Positions 22,726-35,584 of a stretch of DNA of 64,000 nucleotides are shown here, one piece after another. The stretch is from positions 687,037,877 to 687,101,876 of the forward strand of contig CM068368.1 of assembly GCA_034769895.1 (NCBI GenBank), given 5' to 3'. The position numbers and the translations under genes are program-made. Source of the stretch: Magicicada septendecula. Lineage: Eukaryota > Arthropoda > Insecta > Hemiptera > Cicadidae. The notes below the pieces were generated by a model. The model saw only the letters and a program-made list of their open reading frames with translations, was not told where the DNA came from and made no database searches. Each line of letters starts with the position of its first letter. Positions within the stretch are counted from its first letter, which is position 1.

Positions 22726-24910
22726 TAGATACAGTACGGTATTTTCTGAATCACCAGGAAAAGCTAAAAACTTCCTGTGTGAGTTAAAGTTTAAAGACAA
22801 TGTAAATTTTAATAAAAGGTCTTATCCTATCGCTCAAGCTTTAAAGGAAGCAGCACGAAAAGAAATTCAAAGAATGGTCATGGAAGACATAATTGAAAGA
22901 AGCAACTCCCCATATACGAGTCCACTGGTAGCTATACCAAAGAAAGATGGTCAAGTTAGATTATGCCTCGACGCTCGAGAGTTAAATAAGATGCTCATTA
23001 ATGACCGCACATCTCCAGGTGAGATTGATCAGATAATGAAGAAATTTTATGGATGTAAGTACATGAGTACTTGGCACGCCGTCTGCGGCTATTGGCAGAT
23101 AGAATTGCACCCTAACAGTAGACAATATGTCGCTTTTATATTTGAAGAACGAAATTATCATTTCAAACGCTTGCCTTTTGGCTTGGTAAATTCTGTGGCC
23201 GTGTTCATACAATGTATGGACCAAATTCTTGGTAAAGAAGTTTTAGATTTTACAACAGTATATGTCGATGACATATTGATTACTTCATGTACTTGGAAGG
23301 AGCACTGTAATAGAGTAGAAACAGTATTAAGTAAGTTACTACAAAACAATATAACTTTAAAATTAGACACATCGAAATTTATCACACACGAATTACCATT
23401 TTTAGGATTTATTTTGTCTGCGACTGGGATAACACCATCACCAGAAAAAGTAAAAGCTATCCAGGATTTTCCAAAACCTAAGAATTTAAAACAATTACAA
23501 TCTTTTTTGGGAATATGCAACTATTACCAGAAATTTCAACATAGTTATTCAGAAGTGACCGCAAATTTCCAACATTTACTATCAAAGAAAAACAAATGGA
23601 AGTGGGATGAAAATGAAGACAATAATTTTAAATTAATAAAGGATAAATTTTTAAATAGCATAATGCTACATCACCCAAATTTCAATAAACGTTTTTTCAT
23701 CAACTGTGATGCCAGCAACATTAGTCTTAGAAGTGAATTATATCAGGAAGATGAGGAAGGCAATCATTGGGTAATTAGCTTTGCAAGCAGGGTCCCGAGT
23801 AGTTGTGAACGAAATTATACAGTGACCGAAAAGGAACTACTGAGTGTTGTGTTTTCTTGTTTAAAATTCCGTACATTTATATTGGGCTACCCAGTAACTA
23901 TTAGGGCGGACCATAGGTCAATATCGTTTTTAAGAAACTGTAAGCTTAACCACGGTAGGCTCACCAGATGGGTGTTGATACTCCAAGAATACAATTTAGA
24001 TTGGGAATATATCCCTGGAAAAAAGAATATCATAGCAGACAGCCTGTCACGAGTGAACCTAGAAAAGGGAACATTTGAAGTAGAGCAGGAGAGTATTAGT
24101 AAAATATATTATATTTTAAAATCCAAGAAAGAGTTACAGGAAGTAATCGGCAGATTAAAAGAAGATCAAAGAACGGACTCCAAATTAATTAAAATTAGAG
24201 AAAGGATAGCAGACAATGACTCTATTATAACAGCATTTTTCTGTGTCCATGAAGAAATAATTTTTATTCGTCCTACAATTAAGGATCAAGTGTGGCGAAT
24301 TTATGTACCAGAAGTAACGGAAGCAGCAATAATAAAAGACTATCATGAAAGATATGGGCATATGGGACCACTCAAAGTAATCAAAGCATTATCGGAACAT
24401 TGGTACATAAAAGCAATCAATAAACGACTGAGATTAGCCATAAGAAATTGCAAAATTTGCCAATTAGTGAAAGTAAATAATGAGAATAGAACAGGAGCTA
24501 TGATTACTATAACATCTAACCGCAGACTTGAGAAAACGTTCCTCGACATATGTGGCCCTTTTCCCAGAAGAGGAGGAAGACATAGGTTTAAACACATAGT
24601 AATTATTTTTGATCATTATACAAAGTACACAAAACTCTACCCCATCAGTAGAGCCACCACCAAAAAGATCTTAGAGGTAATTATTCATAAGTACATGTTA
24701 GAAGTGGGAAAACCAGAAACCATTGTAACCGATCATGGGACCCAGTTTCGAGGGAAGAAGTGGAAGATGGAATTGTTGAAATGTGATATAAGAACATATA
24801 AGACATCGGTATATCATCGTAATAGTAATCCTGCAGAACGTGTCTTGAGGGAAGTTGGGAGAATTTTACGGACCTATTGTCACCATGAACATATGGAGCC
24901 AGTATCTTGA
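22694..24910 (+). pseudogene. pol: Reverse transcriptase, RNase H and integrase core of pol
   Basis: The frame is open from 22685. Reverse transcriptase shows RLCLDARELN, LPFGLVNS and the catalytic YVDD (codons 23261-23272), then LPFLGFILS. RNase H follows with NCDAS (Asp codon 23708), TEKELL and IADSLSRV. Integrase has an N-terminal zinc-binding region (YHERYGHMG, then CKICQ), catalytic Asp in LDICGPF (24545), Asp in VTDHGTQF (24731) and Glu in NPAERVL (24836), with 34 residues between the last two. The canonical RNase H TDH reads ADH here. The frame ends at TGA 24908-24910. All catalytic motifs are recognisable, so this block may have functioned recently. Confidence 0.9.
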
Positions 24911-25320
24911 ACCAGCTGAAACCTTCCTTAACAGGGCATACCACGAAACTATTGGGACCAGTCCTCATCAAGTGATGTTCGAAAAACCACCACCACAAGA
25001 AATAATGTCATTAGCTAATTTTCCTCCAGGAGAGAGAGAGTTGAGTATACTAAAGTTGAAATGCATAATAGGCTGCTTCATAAGGCTGAACTTCTGTATA
25101 AAAAAGAAACAGGAGGAAGAAAAGAATTATCCAATATAAAGTAGGGGATAAAGTATTAATTAAAAATAGACAACTACCAAGTTCTATAGAGGGTATAGCA
25201 AGGAAGTTACTATTACTTTATACTGGGCCATACCTAATAACCCAGGTAAAGGGTAACAATACCTATGAAATAAAGTCAATTCCAAATAATAAACTAAAAG
25301 GGGTATATAACCAGAGATGA
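24855..25320 (+). pseudogene. pol: Integrase C-terminal region with GPY/F module, frameshifted
   Basis: Integrase continues in a new frame after about 24890 (FLNRAYHETIGTSPHQVMF). The text then moves to other frames near 25050 (NRLLHKAELLYKKETGGRK), 25135 (YKVGDKVLIKNRQLPSS) and 25200 (LLLLYTGPYLITQVKGN). The last piece is the GPY/F module found at the integrase C-terminus of many Ty3/gypsy and retroviral integrases. It ends at TGA 25318-25320. At least four indels in 450 bp suggest decay or sequencing indels. Confidence 0.8.
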
Positions 25321-25410
25321 AACTGTATTATGAAGAATAATAAAAGAAGGTGAATGATTATGAATCAAACAGTTAATTTTTAATGCTGAAATAAAAAATA
25401 AACATGTTCT

Positions 25411-25424
25411 AGTGGGGGGTTTTA
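25411..25424 (+). promoter_or_regulatory. Polypurine tract
   Basis: AGTGGGGGGTTTTAT lies directly before the 3' LTR, the expected site for priming plus-strand DNA. The purine run is AG, one T, then six G. Confidence 0.7.
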
Positions 25425-27359
25425 TGTAACATTACATAATCAGTGCCTAATACTGAGTAAAATTAAGAAATACCTATTATTATTATTTTAAAAAATTAAT
25501 AATAAATGTCAGTAGGTACCCCATTCCCCAAGTCAGAAATGAATGATAGTTAAGTATCATACTATGAAATATTTGTATAATCTTTACACCAAACAATACA
25601 CACTTTAGCAATGAAAAAACAGTGTAATAAGTGTTACTACAGAAGTGCAGTGTATACAAAGTGCAACATAGTATGATATATATAAATTTAAAAAGACATC
25701 AATCACAAATTGTGATAAAGATGCAGAACTATTGTAATAAACAATAAGTTTAGTAGTAAGTTATTATAATTTTATTTTGTTAGCCCACAAAGGCAATATC
25801 AATGTAAGTAAAATGTTATTTTGTTTATGTTTGAAGGATGTACGGTTATGTAAGAAATTAATCACTGCTAATTAGTATAAATTATAAAGAGATAGTGGAA
25901 GATAAAATAGGGCCTAGAGCAGTAATACATTTACAGAAGTAAGTCAGAAATAAACTAAGTTAAAAACCACTAAATTATAACATACAAGTATCTACGTTTA
26001 TGTAAAAATATGAAGAAAAACATTATGTAAATTAAATGTAATTAGAGTTAAAATTTATAAAGGAGTATTTTTCCTAAAAAATGGAAGAATTATCTTAATA
26101 CTAGCCTATTTACTAAAACTGTACCTAGGTTAGCCAATAAAAACTCATCAATTTCTTGGTTACTAAGAGTAACAGCGTTAACAAGATGGGAATTGTTAAA
26201 TTTGATTTTCAAGAGGGTAGATGACAGGAATAATGTCCAGCAATTTTCAAAAAATATTAACTACAGTTTGAACCAATCACTATTCAAAATTAATGAAACG
26301 ATTCAGCATAAGAAACTACGTCTGAGACATCCATTGAAACACAATAATTGATGCGGGAATATCCAAGAACATTGAAACATTGTCCAACCATCAGATCGCT
26401 TGAAAAATTTGAACTGTCATTACGTTGGTGAGAACGCCTACCTTAATAAACTAAAAAACTACACGTCACCACCAAGTAACGATCACTAACATAATTCAAT
26501 TTATAAGAAAACTTAGTGTGAACATTTTAAACTTTATTTATTTAACCCAAAACAGTAAACACGTGGTTTCATTAGAAATCCACAGCAGCCATATTTCTTT
26601 TTTTGCCATCGGTATGCATCCGAGTAGTCTGCGCTCTGGCGTCTAAAAAATGAACTTATTGAATCAGACTTCAAGAATAAAAATATTAATTATTGTAAAG
26701 TGTGATACTCTTATCTAAGCATTTCTGACTTTCTTACAGCTCAAAGAATCCCCAAATAACCCTGAGATAAATAATTTATTAATTTTACTAATAACTACAA
26801 TTGAATATATCTGTTGTGTTATAAAAAAAAACTTATATCGAAAACTGTTGTAATTTCGATAATAGTCGATCTGAAAATCGATGAACTGGATGTAATAGTT
26901 TCCAGAAAATAAACCAATTTAAATCAATAAATACCTTTCTTTTAGGGAATTGACTTCGTATTATTCTTTGTAGATAGCAGATTTGTTACAGGAAACAGGT
27001 GAATAGCAGAGAAGAGTGCGAAAGTTACCTCAGACATCATAGCCTATGAAGAACAACAGCCAACATAACCTGTAACTGGTTATCAAATTGATTTGTTAAC
27101 ATTATTATATATAATGCATTGTTATTATGCAACGCGCGTTTAAATAAAACGATTAAACAGTACACCAAGAGAGGAACTCTCTCTCTCTCTCTCTCTCCAT
27201 AACAACTGAACAATACCTGCAAGGAGATAAAAAACGGCAAAGGATACCGTGGTTTATTTTTACTAAAGAATTACACAATAAATAAAAATAACAGTCAGAG
27301 TATCAAATAGACGTAACAACAACATACAATAACACGTCGTAAGGAACGTAGTTGTTACA
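25425..27359 (+). repeat. 3' LTR of gypsy element
   Basis: 1,935 bp, starting TGTAACATTACATAATC and ending AGTTGTTACA. Differences from the 5' LTR include an extra ~17 bp near 25757, about 35 bp of unrelated AT-rich sequence near 27090-27126 and a shorter CT tract. Confidence 0.92.
27177..27197. repeat. (CT)n microsatellite inside 3' LTR
   Basis: About 10 CT units at the position of the 38-unit tract in the 5' LTR. Confidence 0.95.
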
Positions 27360-27369
27360 ATATATATAT

Positions 27370-29332
27370 TGTAACGTAATATCTTTACTGTTACTTATTG
27401 TTTATATTTGTGAATATTCAAAAGCCCCAATGTTAGCTTCGCTATCTTGCAACGTCTCGCGGTTAATCTGATAGTATCGTTAGATCTTATCGTCACTCTT
27501 GCGATCGTCACAGAATTCGTTATATTTTATGTTTACAGTTCCAAAAGAATGAAATCGAGGGTGTGTGATTTGGGAGAATTCAATTGAGTTGTTTGACCGT
27601 AGTTAGGAGAGAGAGTGCAAAAGGTATTATCCTCTTGGCATACAATTACTTAATTTAAATTTCTCCGCTCATGAAACCAGCTGATTTTGACGTTTACAAA
27701 CACAAATTGGAGGTTAAATTAACACCAATGGTATGTAATATATTCTGGTTGTCCTTCCTCTTCTTTGTCTCCTGACGATCTGTAAACAACTACCCTCTAC
27801 TGAAAATAATACACATTTTATTTAAATAACAAAGTATTCATTGTATTTATTTACTAAATACAATGTTTTTATCTTCTCCCAATACAGAAAGTTATAATCG
27901 ATTCTCCCTGTCAACACAACATTAGTTCGATCTTATTTGGTAAACATAGAAAGTATAACAAATATTTTTATCCTTTATAAAATATAAATCAATAAAGAAT
28001 TAATTTATTAATTTCCCAGGGTTATTTGTAAGTTCTTTGTGCTATGAGACGGTCAGAAATGAATAATTTAATACCAAGCTTTACATAAAAAAAAATAGAT
28101 TATATTTGTTTTTCTTTAGTATGTAGTTCCGAGTTTATCCGCCAGATCGCAGGTTACGTTCCTTCACTATACACAAAATTATTTAATGGCGACTAGAAAT
28201 TCACAGAGATTCGTTATGATGATTTTTTGGTTAACGAAAATAATAAAGTTTGTTTTCACCTCTTTTCCTGAAGTGTTAAATATATGGTGCTATTTCTAGT
28301 GTTAGAAGTTATAGTTGAGTTGTAATTTAGTTAAATTTATTTGGATACGATCTCACCCAAAATCTCGAAGTGCTGGAGACTAGGCCTGGAGCTGGTACTT
28401 CTATTTTTCAAATTTCATCAAATTAAGGACGTGAATGTTGATACTTGAAGGAGTTCTAATATAACGTGTACATCACTCGTCAATTTTTATTAAATTTCGC
28501 ACTAGTTATTCCAAAAGTATTCATTAATTTTCAAATTTTAAATAGGCATTACACTTTTTTTCAAATGTTCACTTCCCAATCGTTTTAACAATTAAAATTC
28601 AATCTTGTTAGTTGGTTACTCGTAGTAACCAAGATTTTTTATGGTTTTTTATTGGTGAATCTATATACTTTTGAGTATATAGGCTATTATTAATTATTAT
28701 AAATTTATTTCTTCTTTATAGAAAAATAATCCTTTTTAAATTTTGTTTATAATCCAATTTAATTTATCTAATGTTTTTCTTTCTATTTTCTCTTAAGCTT
28801 ATACATAGGTCTTTAATATTTTAATTTCCTTCAATTGTATTTATTTATTATTTACTATTTACTTAAAGTATCCTTACTCTAAACTATTTTCCTATGCCAT
28901 CTTGCTCACATAGTATTATTTTATATTATTATTATTTTATACCTAACCTGGGTTATCTTATATTTAAACACAATTATTATATTAAACATAAAATTATACC
29001 TAGGTACAAGACCTTTGTGGCCTACACAATAAAAATTACACAAAATACAAACAAAATACAAAATTTGTCAGCAGCAATATAGTCCACTGCTACAACTGAT
29101 TGTTTTTCCATCTACAGTATAAATCTGTGAGATGCTCCTTTTTAACAATTTACCCTCTCACTATGTACACTATATCTCACTTTGTACACTATATGTCACT
29201 TTGTTATTGTTTATAGTGTTCTGTAGTATTTGTACTATAGTATTCTATAGCTAGGTACATAATACCCATTTCTGACCTTTAGAGTGGGGTGATTGTGTTA
29301 TCATATTTGGGCATGGGTTATGTAACGTTACA
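27370..29332 (-). mobile_element. Solo LTR related to the adjacent gypsy family, reverse orientation
   Basis: On the minus strand the segment starts TGTAACGTTACATAACC and ends ATATTACGTTACA. It is 1,963 bp, almost the same length as the gypsy LTRs. Its first 200 bases share words in the same order with the gypsy LTR start: TTACATAA, then a CCCCA-rich phrase, GTCAGAAATG, and ACAAAGTG. AT tracts flank both ends. No coding sequence is present. It is best read as a diverged solo LTR of a sister family. Confidence 0.6.

Positions 29333-29374
<42 letters not shown>
29333..29374. repeat. (AT)n(GT)n microsatellite
   Basis: An AT run of about 20 bp followed by a GT run of about 22 bp, between two LTR-like blocks. 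Confidence 0.95.
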
Positions 29375-32300
29375 TGTTACAACACAAATAAGCCACCCCA
29401 ATACCAGGGATAAAAAAGATGATTCTGAATATAAAATAATAATTCATATAAAATAAAATGTTTAATATAAAGAAAATAAAAAGACAATGACACGACAAAC
29501 GACGACATGACCTAACCCAAGTGATTGACCCAACCAACAAAAGGAAACAAAAGAAGAAGGGAACAACAAAAAACAAACAAGAATAAAACCAAAGAAGAAA
29601 GTGATTAACCAAACCAAATGGAAGAAGGGAAAAAACCGAAACCAAGCAAAAATGAAACAAATTGAAGGAATTGAACGACTCAATGCCACTTATTAAAATG
29701 AACCCAGAGAAGAAGATGGAAAAACAAGATAGAAAGGAATATTAAGATAGAAAGGAAATACACCGAAGGTGAAGAAGGAGGAAAATGAAAAAGAAAGAAA
29801 CCTAAGATAAAGGGAAATAAATAAAAAGGAAACCCAATGATAAGACACAAACAAGTAATAAAGAGGAAAAGCAGGATAAATGATACACTCAATGTAAGGT
29901 TGAAACAGAAACCAATAAATAACATAAGTAGTAAATAAATATTATTATCAATTAATGGATAATAAGGTAAATGACAATTGAAAGAAACCCAATTAAAGAA
30001 TATTAAATGTAAAAGCAAACTAACCCACATGTTAGAATTAGAAGTAATGTTAAAATCAATAGAGACATAAAATTGTTAATATTATTAATGATATTTGTAA
30101 TGAAAGAGATAGTACGGTAGTGAGAAAGTAATAAGAGGGATTACCCATTTAGAAACACTTAGAACTAAAAACATTTTAGAAGTGCAAAAGTGGAAGTGTA
30201 AGAATCCCAAAATAAAGTGATAAAGAAAAAACACTTGATAAATTATAATCAACAATAAATAATTTAAAAGTGAAGGTGATGATTAAATGAGAATAATGTA
30301 TAACAAAGAAGGTTTGTATAGTGAAAAATAGTGAAGGATAATAACATAAACACATAGTAATTAAGAAAGTTGTTAAGAATAGTATTAAGTGTAAACAGTT
30401 AATTAATGTATAATGAACACTGAAAAGTGATGAAAAGCATTAATTAAGAAAACAGATAGTGTTAGCATGGAGTGAAAGTAAAGAGTATTTAAAAAATTAA
30501 GAAGTTAAAACAAATCAATAAACACCCCATGTTACCAGGGATCATTATTAAAGTAAGTTCAAAGAATGTGATGTTGTTTATCACACAAAAAATGATATAA
30601 AGTGAAATGAACTGTAAACAAATGTTTAAAATAATTATTAAATAACTGTTTATGAATAGGATATGGCTGGAAGAATTATACAGACCATAGGCCTAGATGT
30701 TGTATTTTATGTGAACAAAAGTAGTAAATAGAGCCACATTGTTTTTATTGGCAAATTAAATAAATAAGAAAGTAAAGAAATGTAAACGAGAAAACCAGAT
30801 AGTAAATAATTAGCAATTCATGATGTATAAAATAATATTAACATAATCATAACACTACAACAGAGGCAAAACACATCAATAAATAACACAACCAATTATA
30901 ATAACAAAGCTAACCTCATTAAGCAAAAAAGAGACATAATTTGTACGAAATAAGTAAATACAAATAATGGCTACTTAGGCCTATGAAAATGCCTAACTGT
31001 CAAGAACAAACAACTACAAATTGTAATAAGTTAACAAAGAAATTAGCAAATCCGAGGCAAATAACTAACCAAGGATAAATTGTAAATCATTTTTAAAACA
31101 AAATATTATAAGGATTTAAATTAAAAAAGAAATGTAATTAGCAAGTATTAAAATAATTGTAAAATCATAAAATATAAAATAACCCAAACTTGTGGGGTAT
31201 AAAATTAATCTATGAAAGGAAATACAAATAACAGTGATAATAGTTAATAATTAGGAGGGAAGATAGAGGAATAAAAGCAATCAGAAGATATACAAGGATT
31301 CTGAAAAGAATTCAAATTTTGATAACAATGGATTATATCAATCTAAGCCAATCAAATTTAATTGGTAACCATAGCAACTGCCGTTAGGGACGGAATTACG
31401 GTTGAATATCGTTACTCGTAAAGCGTCACTCGTGCAGAACAGAACCCGAATTTTGAAAGACCAATTTTTAATAAAAAAATGTAAAATTAATAAACAAAAT
31501 TCAAAACGATGATCGTACAAGAAGCAGACGAACAACTGGAACTGTCAACTGATGCCAAGGACTATATTACCAGGAAATTCAAGGAAAACATGACCAAACC
31601 TAATATGAAAAGGACGCCAGACCTACTTAAGTCCCAAGAGTAATGAAAACAGAAAACGATTGCAGCCCAATCCTCTTCCAACTCAATGTTTGATAACACC
31701 AAGTCATCTGATGTGTTAAGTATCCTTAATTACCCTATTTCCAAAAAATAAACTCACTTTAAATATTTCTAAAAGTAATAAACTCTCACTGTCAACCGAA
31801 TATTCTCTTTCAAAGATTAATTAAGAAAAATAACACACTGAAAATTTGTTAACATAACACATAACCTGTTGTGTGAATACGAACTTTATAAACACATTTA
31901 ACGACACTACAGAACAGATTGTAACCACACACCTTATTATTTAAGTACACATAAAGTAAGTTAATGTACTTTTTATTGTAATCATAGGAATTATTTGTCT
32001 TGTAATCAAAAGAATTCAGATTTTGGAACGAAAAATAATTGTAATAGCTAAACACCTCAGCGGCCATTCTGATGTGAATACCTCGTTACCAAAATCGATT
32101 CGTCATCCTGAGAATAAGTGTTTCATGTAAAAAGTCGGTGCAAATTTATTAATCAACTAATATAATTTAATTGTCAAACTGAAAATTTATTTATCAACAT
32201 TAAAATAACTAGTACAGGGAGTAACCATTGTTATTATTTCATAGGGAGTGTATCATATAATTTGTGTTTGTTAGCGAATTAGCTTTGACGGTACAGCGCT

Positions 32301-32692
32301 CACACTACTTGATCGACATACTACTTGATCGAGTCAGCCGTCTAACCAAGGCGGGAAGTATTTGAATGCTCCGGCCGTCACAGCTGCGAACTTAGTTAAA
32401 CCATATTATCTAAGAATTTTAATTGTTTTTAATAAACGATTTGGCGCCACCCGGGAATCACAAATCCCTATTTACTAACAGGTAAGGTTACTACCGGGTT
32501 GTACTGGTAATTACAACATCGCTACGGACATCGTTAGCGCAAAAATAGATGTAACGACCCCAGTGCGAGACGAACGCACTCACACGTACAACACTTGTAC
32601 ACGTCTTTAACAGACACGATCACATTAATAACGTTACAGATTGGCTTCCATCGCGGAGCTTAAACGAGACACACGACATTTATAACGTTACA
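29375..32692 (+). mobile_element. A-rich LTR-like block with PBS-like motif
   Basis: It starts TGTTACAACAC after the microsatellite and ends ATAACGTTACA before another AT tract. An AATAAA at about 32431 precedes TTGGCGCCACCCGGGAATC (32441 on), which looks like a primer-binding site after an LTR. However, the base before it is not the usual CA. The plus strand is strongly A-rich from 29400 to 31300 and has only non-coding frames. It could be an LTR plus leader, or a long solo LTR. Family and borders are uncertain. Confidence 0.35.
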
Positions 32693-33949
32693 ATATATAT
32701 ACATGAATAAAAACATTTATTGGATTAACGCATATAAAAGCTTGGTATTATGTGTTTCTGTTTTAAAGATTTGAACACTCGACTCTTCAATACATCGGCT
32801 TCTATCGAGTTTCACGTATACCAACAGTTTTCGCATCAGATAGCGACTGCTTACATAGTCTAATTAACGCATTGAATTGTATTTTGGGATAAAGTGGATA
32901 AATTTTATTTCCTTTTTTTTCAGTGAGCACACTTTCCCGCCTTTTATACTATACTCTACAGACGCTGATATTTCTCCGGTTGGTAACGATGCTTTCACAC
33001 AGATGACTGATGCCACTACCTGAGGCTTGCAATTCACTTCTGACCATTTTTTTATTGTACTGATAATCTCCATATCATTTAAACAATACCATCGTTATCA
33101 ATCGTTACCACGATCTGGCCATCCTCGATGTAAACAATTGTGCCAACAAACCTTTGTGAACGTAAAATGCTACGGATATTTCACCAAACACAATAAACAC
33201 ATTTCTCCTTCAACGCCTTTCTCATTATAATGACACCATATCATTTGTGCATTAGAATAGTACTACAATTTCCATATACAGATAAAAATAGAGAGGAAAT
33301 AGATTATCTCTAATTACTTCTTTATAAGCAGTTTGAGTATCAGTTAATTAAAGAAGAAAATCTTCCGCGAGAAAGTAATTTTGTTTTCACTGATTGTAAA
33401 CACTTTTCTATTCATTTTGTAATAACTTACGTACTGTTATTTCCCTGTAGAGCTTAGCAAGTTGATCCCCTATGAATTATTACAATTCTTCCTACGAAAG
33501 GAATCGATACAAAAAAAGATTAAGTCTAGAATTTTACCTCGATCACTGAAACAAATGTCACATTAATATTTCACAAATCTAACAGAGTCGTCCCGATAGA
33601 AACGAAAACAGCTCTCACTGACAGAATTCACCAAATAGTATCCATCCTTAAGGACGCAAGAGTTGAATTTATCGATATGTACAGCTTTACGGATCACGTA
33701 ACGACAGAACCACAGGAGGACAAAATAATGAAGGAAGGGCAAACAATATCCGCCGCGGCGTATGCTAACGTTCTAAGTTCTCCAGTGAAAATCAAAGTAT
33801 GAATCACACATAAACCAAGGGAGAGACGCACGTATGAATTACACGCGCTATTATCTCAATTGAGAGGCTGTTATATAAAGTGCAGTACACAATGGTGTCT
33901 GGTCTGGTTCCCTTCACACAGCAGTCACAGAATTTTAAACACACACACA

Positions 33950-33997
<48 letters not shown>

Positions 33998-34185
33998 CTG
34001 TGTCTTCGCTTACAAACTGAAATGAACTGGCTTTTAAATAACAAATAGCCACTTATTTATGGAAGCAGTAACAACCATGCACTAGTCCTATAATTTAAAC
34101 CAAATATTGCAGTGGTTACACGGGGGGTATAAGGACGTGTCACAAAACAATCACCGAAATTTCCATCATCAGTGCGTTTATTTTT
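32693..34185. other. No recognisable gene
   Basis: Mixed-composition DNA with one compound microsatellite at 33939-33993. No transposon protein was recognised. Confidence 0.4.
33939..33993. repeat. (AC)n(CT)n microsatellite
   Basis: Seven AC units followed by about 20 CT units. Confidence 0.95.
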
Positions 34186-34408
34186 ACTTCCATGTTCCAT
34201 AAGGAAATGGAAGTATGGTAATGGCAAAAAAATCGTGTTCGAGATAAGGGCTGATTACGATTGTACTACACTCAAAACATGAAGAAAAGTCATTTTACTT
34301 CCATATTCCTTAAGGAATGGAAGTATGGTGATGGCAAAAAAAATCGTGTTCGAGATTATTGCAGATTCTGATTCTACTACACTCAAAACATGAAAAAAAG
34401 TCGTTTTC
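34186..34408. repeat. Two tandem copies of a 111-bp unit
   Basis: ACTTCCAT...TTCC...GGAA...TGGAAGTATGG followed by AATCGTGTTCGAGAT and CTCAAAACATGAA occurs at 34186 and again at 34297. The start of each unit contains a small palindrome (CTTCCAT / ATGGAAG). Confidence 0.85.
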
Positions 34409-34422
34409 CGAAAAGTGTCTGT

Positions 34423-34428
<6 letters not shown>

Positions 34429-34462
<34 letters not shown>
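34429..34462. repeat. (GT)n microsatellite
   Basis: A GT run with one TC interruption near its left end. Confidence 0.95.
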
Positions 34463-34466
<4 letters not shown>

Positions 34467-34469
34467 TTT

Positions 34470-35285
34470 TTTTCTATGGCAAACGATAACTGCCGCAAAT
34501 TCAAACAGAATCAAATAATTTTTTGCATACAGCCCTGATTTGTAGAGTACTCACGACCTATTGTTTTTGGTGAAGATCGGTTGAGGGAAAGGGGTAGTTT
34601 ACCTGCAACGGTTTTTTTTTATCAAGGGAAATTTTTTTTTTTGGCAAACGATAACAGCCGCAAATTCAAACAGAATCAAATAATGTTTCGCATACAGCCC
34701 TGAATTGTAGAGTTCTCAAGACCTATTGTTTTTGGTGAAGATCGGTTAAGGGAAAGGGGTAGTTTACCTGTAACGTTTTATGTTTTAACAAGGGTATTTC
34801 CTATGGCAAACGATAACAGCCGCAAATTCAAACAGAATCAAAAGATTATTTGCATACAGCCCTAAATTGTAGAGTTCTCAAGACCTATTGTTTTTGGTGA
34901 AGATCGGTTAAGGGAAAGGGGTAGTTTACCTACAACGTTCTTTTAACAAGGGTATTTTCTATGGCAAACGATAACAGCCGCAAATTCACACAGAATCAAA
35001 TAATTTTCTGCATACAGCCCTGATTTGTAGAGTACTCAAGACCTATTGTTTTTGGTGAAGATCGGTTGAGGGTAAGGGGTAGTTTACCTGCAACGTTTTT
35101 TTATCAAGCGTATTTTCTATGGCAAACGATAACAGCCGCAAATTCAAACATAATCAAATAATTTTTTGCATACATCAGTGAATTGTAGAGGACTCTAGGA
35201 ATTTTGATTTTGGTGAAGATCGGTTAAGGGGAAGGGGTAGTTTACCTGCAACCTTTTACGTTTTAACAAGAGTAAAGTACTTGAA
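34470..35285 (+). repeat. Five tandem copies of a ~160-bp unit
   Basis: GGCAAACGATAAC starts units at 34478, 34643, 34805, 34963 and 35121 (spacing 165, 162, 158, 158). Shared landmarks in each are GCCGCAAATTC, CATACAGCCCTGA, GGTGAAGATCGGTT and GGGGTAGTTTACCT. Diverged single copies of the same unit occur inside the larger repeat at 35909 and 36536. Confidence 0.92.
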
Positions 35286-35450
35286 AATTCATTTAAACTT
35301 TTTCAAACAATGGTAATTGTTAAAAATAAAATAATTTTGTTGCCAGGCAATAAAATTATAGTTTTTTCATTTATGTATTTTTTTCTCAGTTATGTACTGT
35401 TTACGTTTCCATTTTATTATTATGACTACCGCAATGAAAAGGCAGGGAAG

Positions 35451-35584
<134 letters not shown>

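Larger units (their letters stand above)
18072..27359 (+). mobile_element. Ty3/gypsy LTR retrotransposon, structurally complete but ORF-damaged
   Basis: The 9.3-kb element has two long LTRs starting TGTAACATTAC and ending TTACA, a primer-binding-site-like TGGCGCTCAAC after the 5' LTR, gag, protease, reverse transcriptase, RNase H and integrase in Ty3/gypsy order, and a polypurine tract AGTGGGGGG before the 3' LTR. It sits in an AT tract with ATAT on both sides (18068-18071 and 27360-27363), consistent with a 4-bp duplication. No envelope-like frame follows pol. Several frameshifts and stops disable the ORFs, although the two LTRs look very similar apart from indels. Confidence 0.93.

Noticed and set aside
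22143..23520. Minus-strand open frames opposite gypsy pol
   Set aside because: They mirror the true coding strand, which has full protease and reverse transcriptase motifs.
18072..27359. Possible envelope gene (errantivirus) after integrase
   Set aside because: Only about 100 bp separate the integrase end and the polypurine tract, so no env is present.
29328..30030. Hydrophobic minus-strand open frames resembling membrane proteins
   Set aside because: Composition effect of an A-rich plus strand (Phe/Leu/Ile on the other strand). No family resemblance.
34155..34176. CACTGATGATGG on the minus strand beside the tandem repeats
   Set aside because: No GAAA box follows a closable stem II. Treated as chance or remnant.
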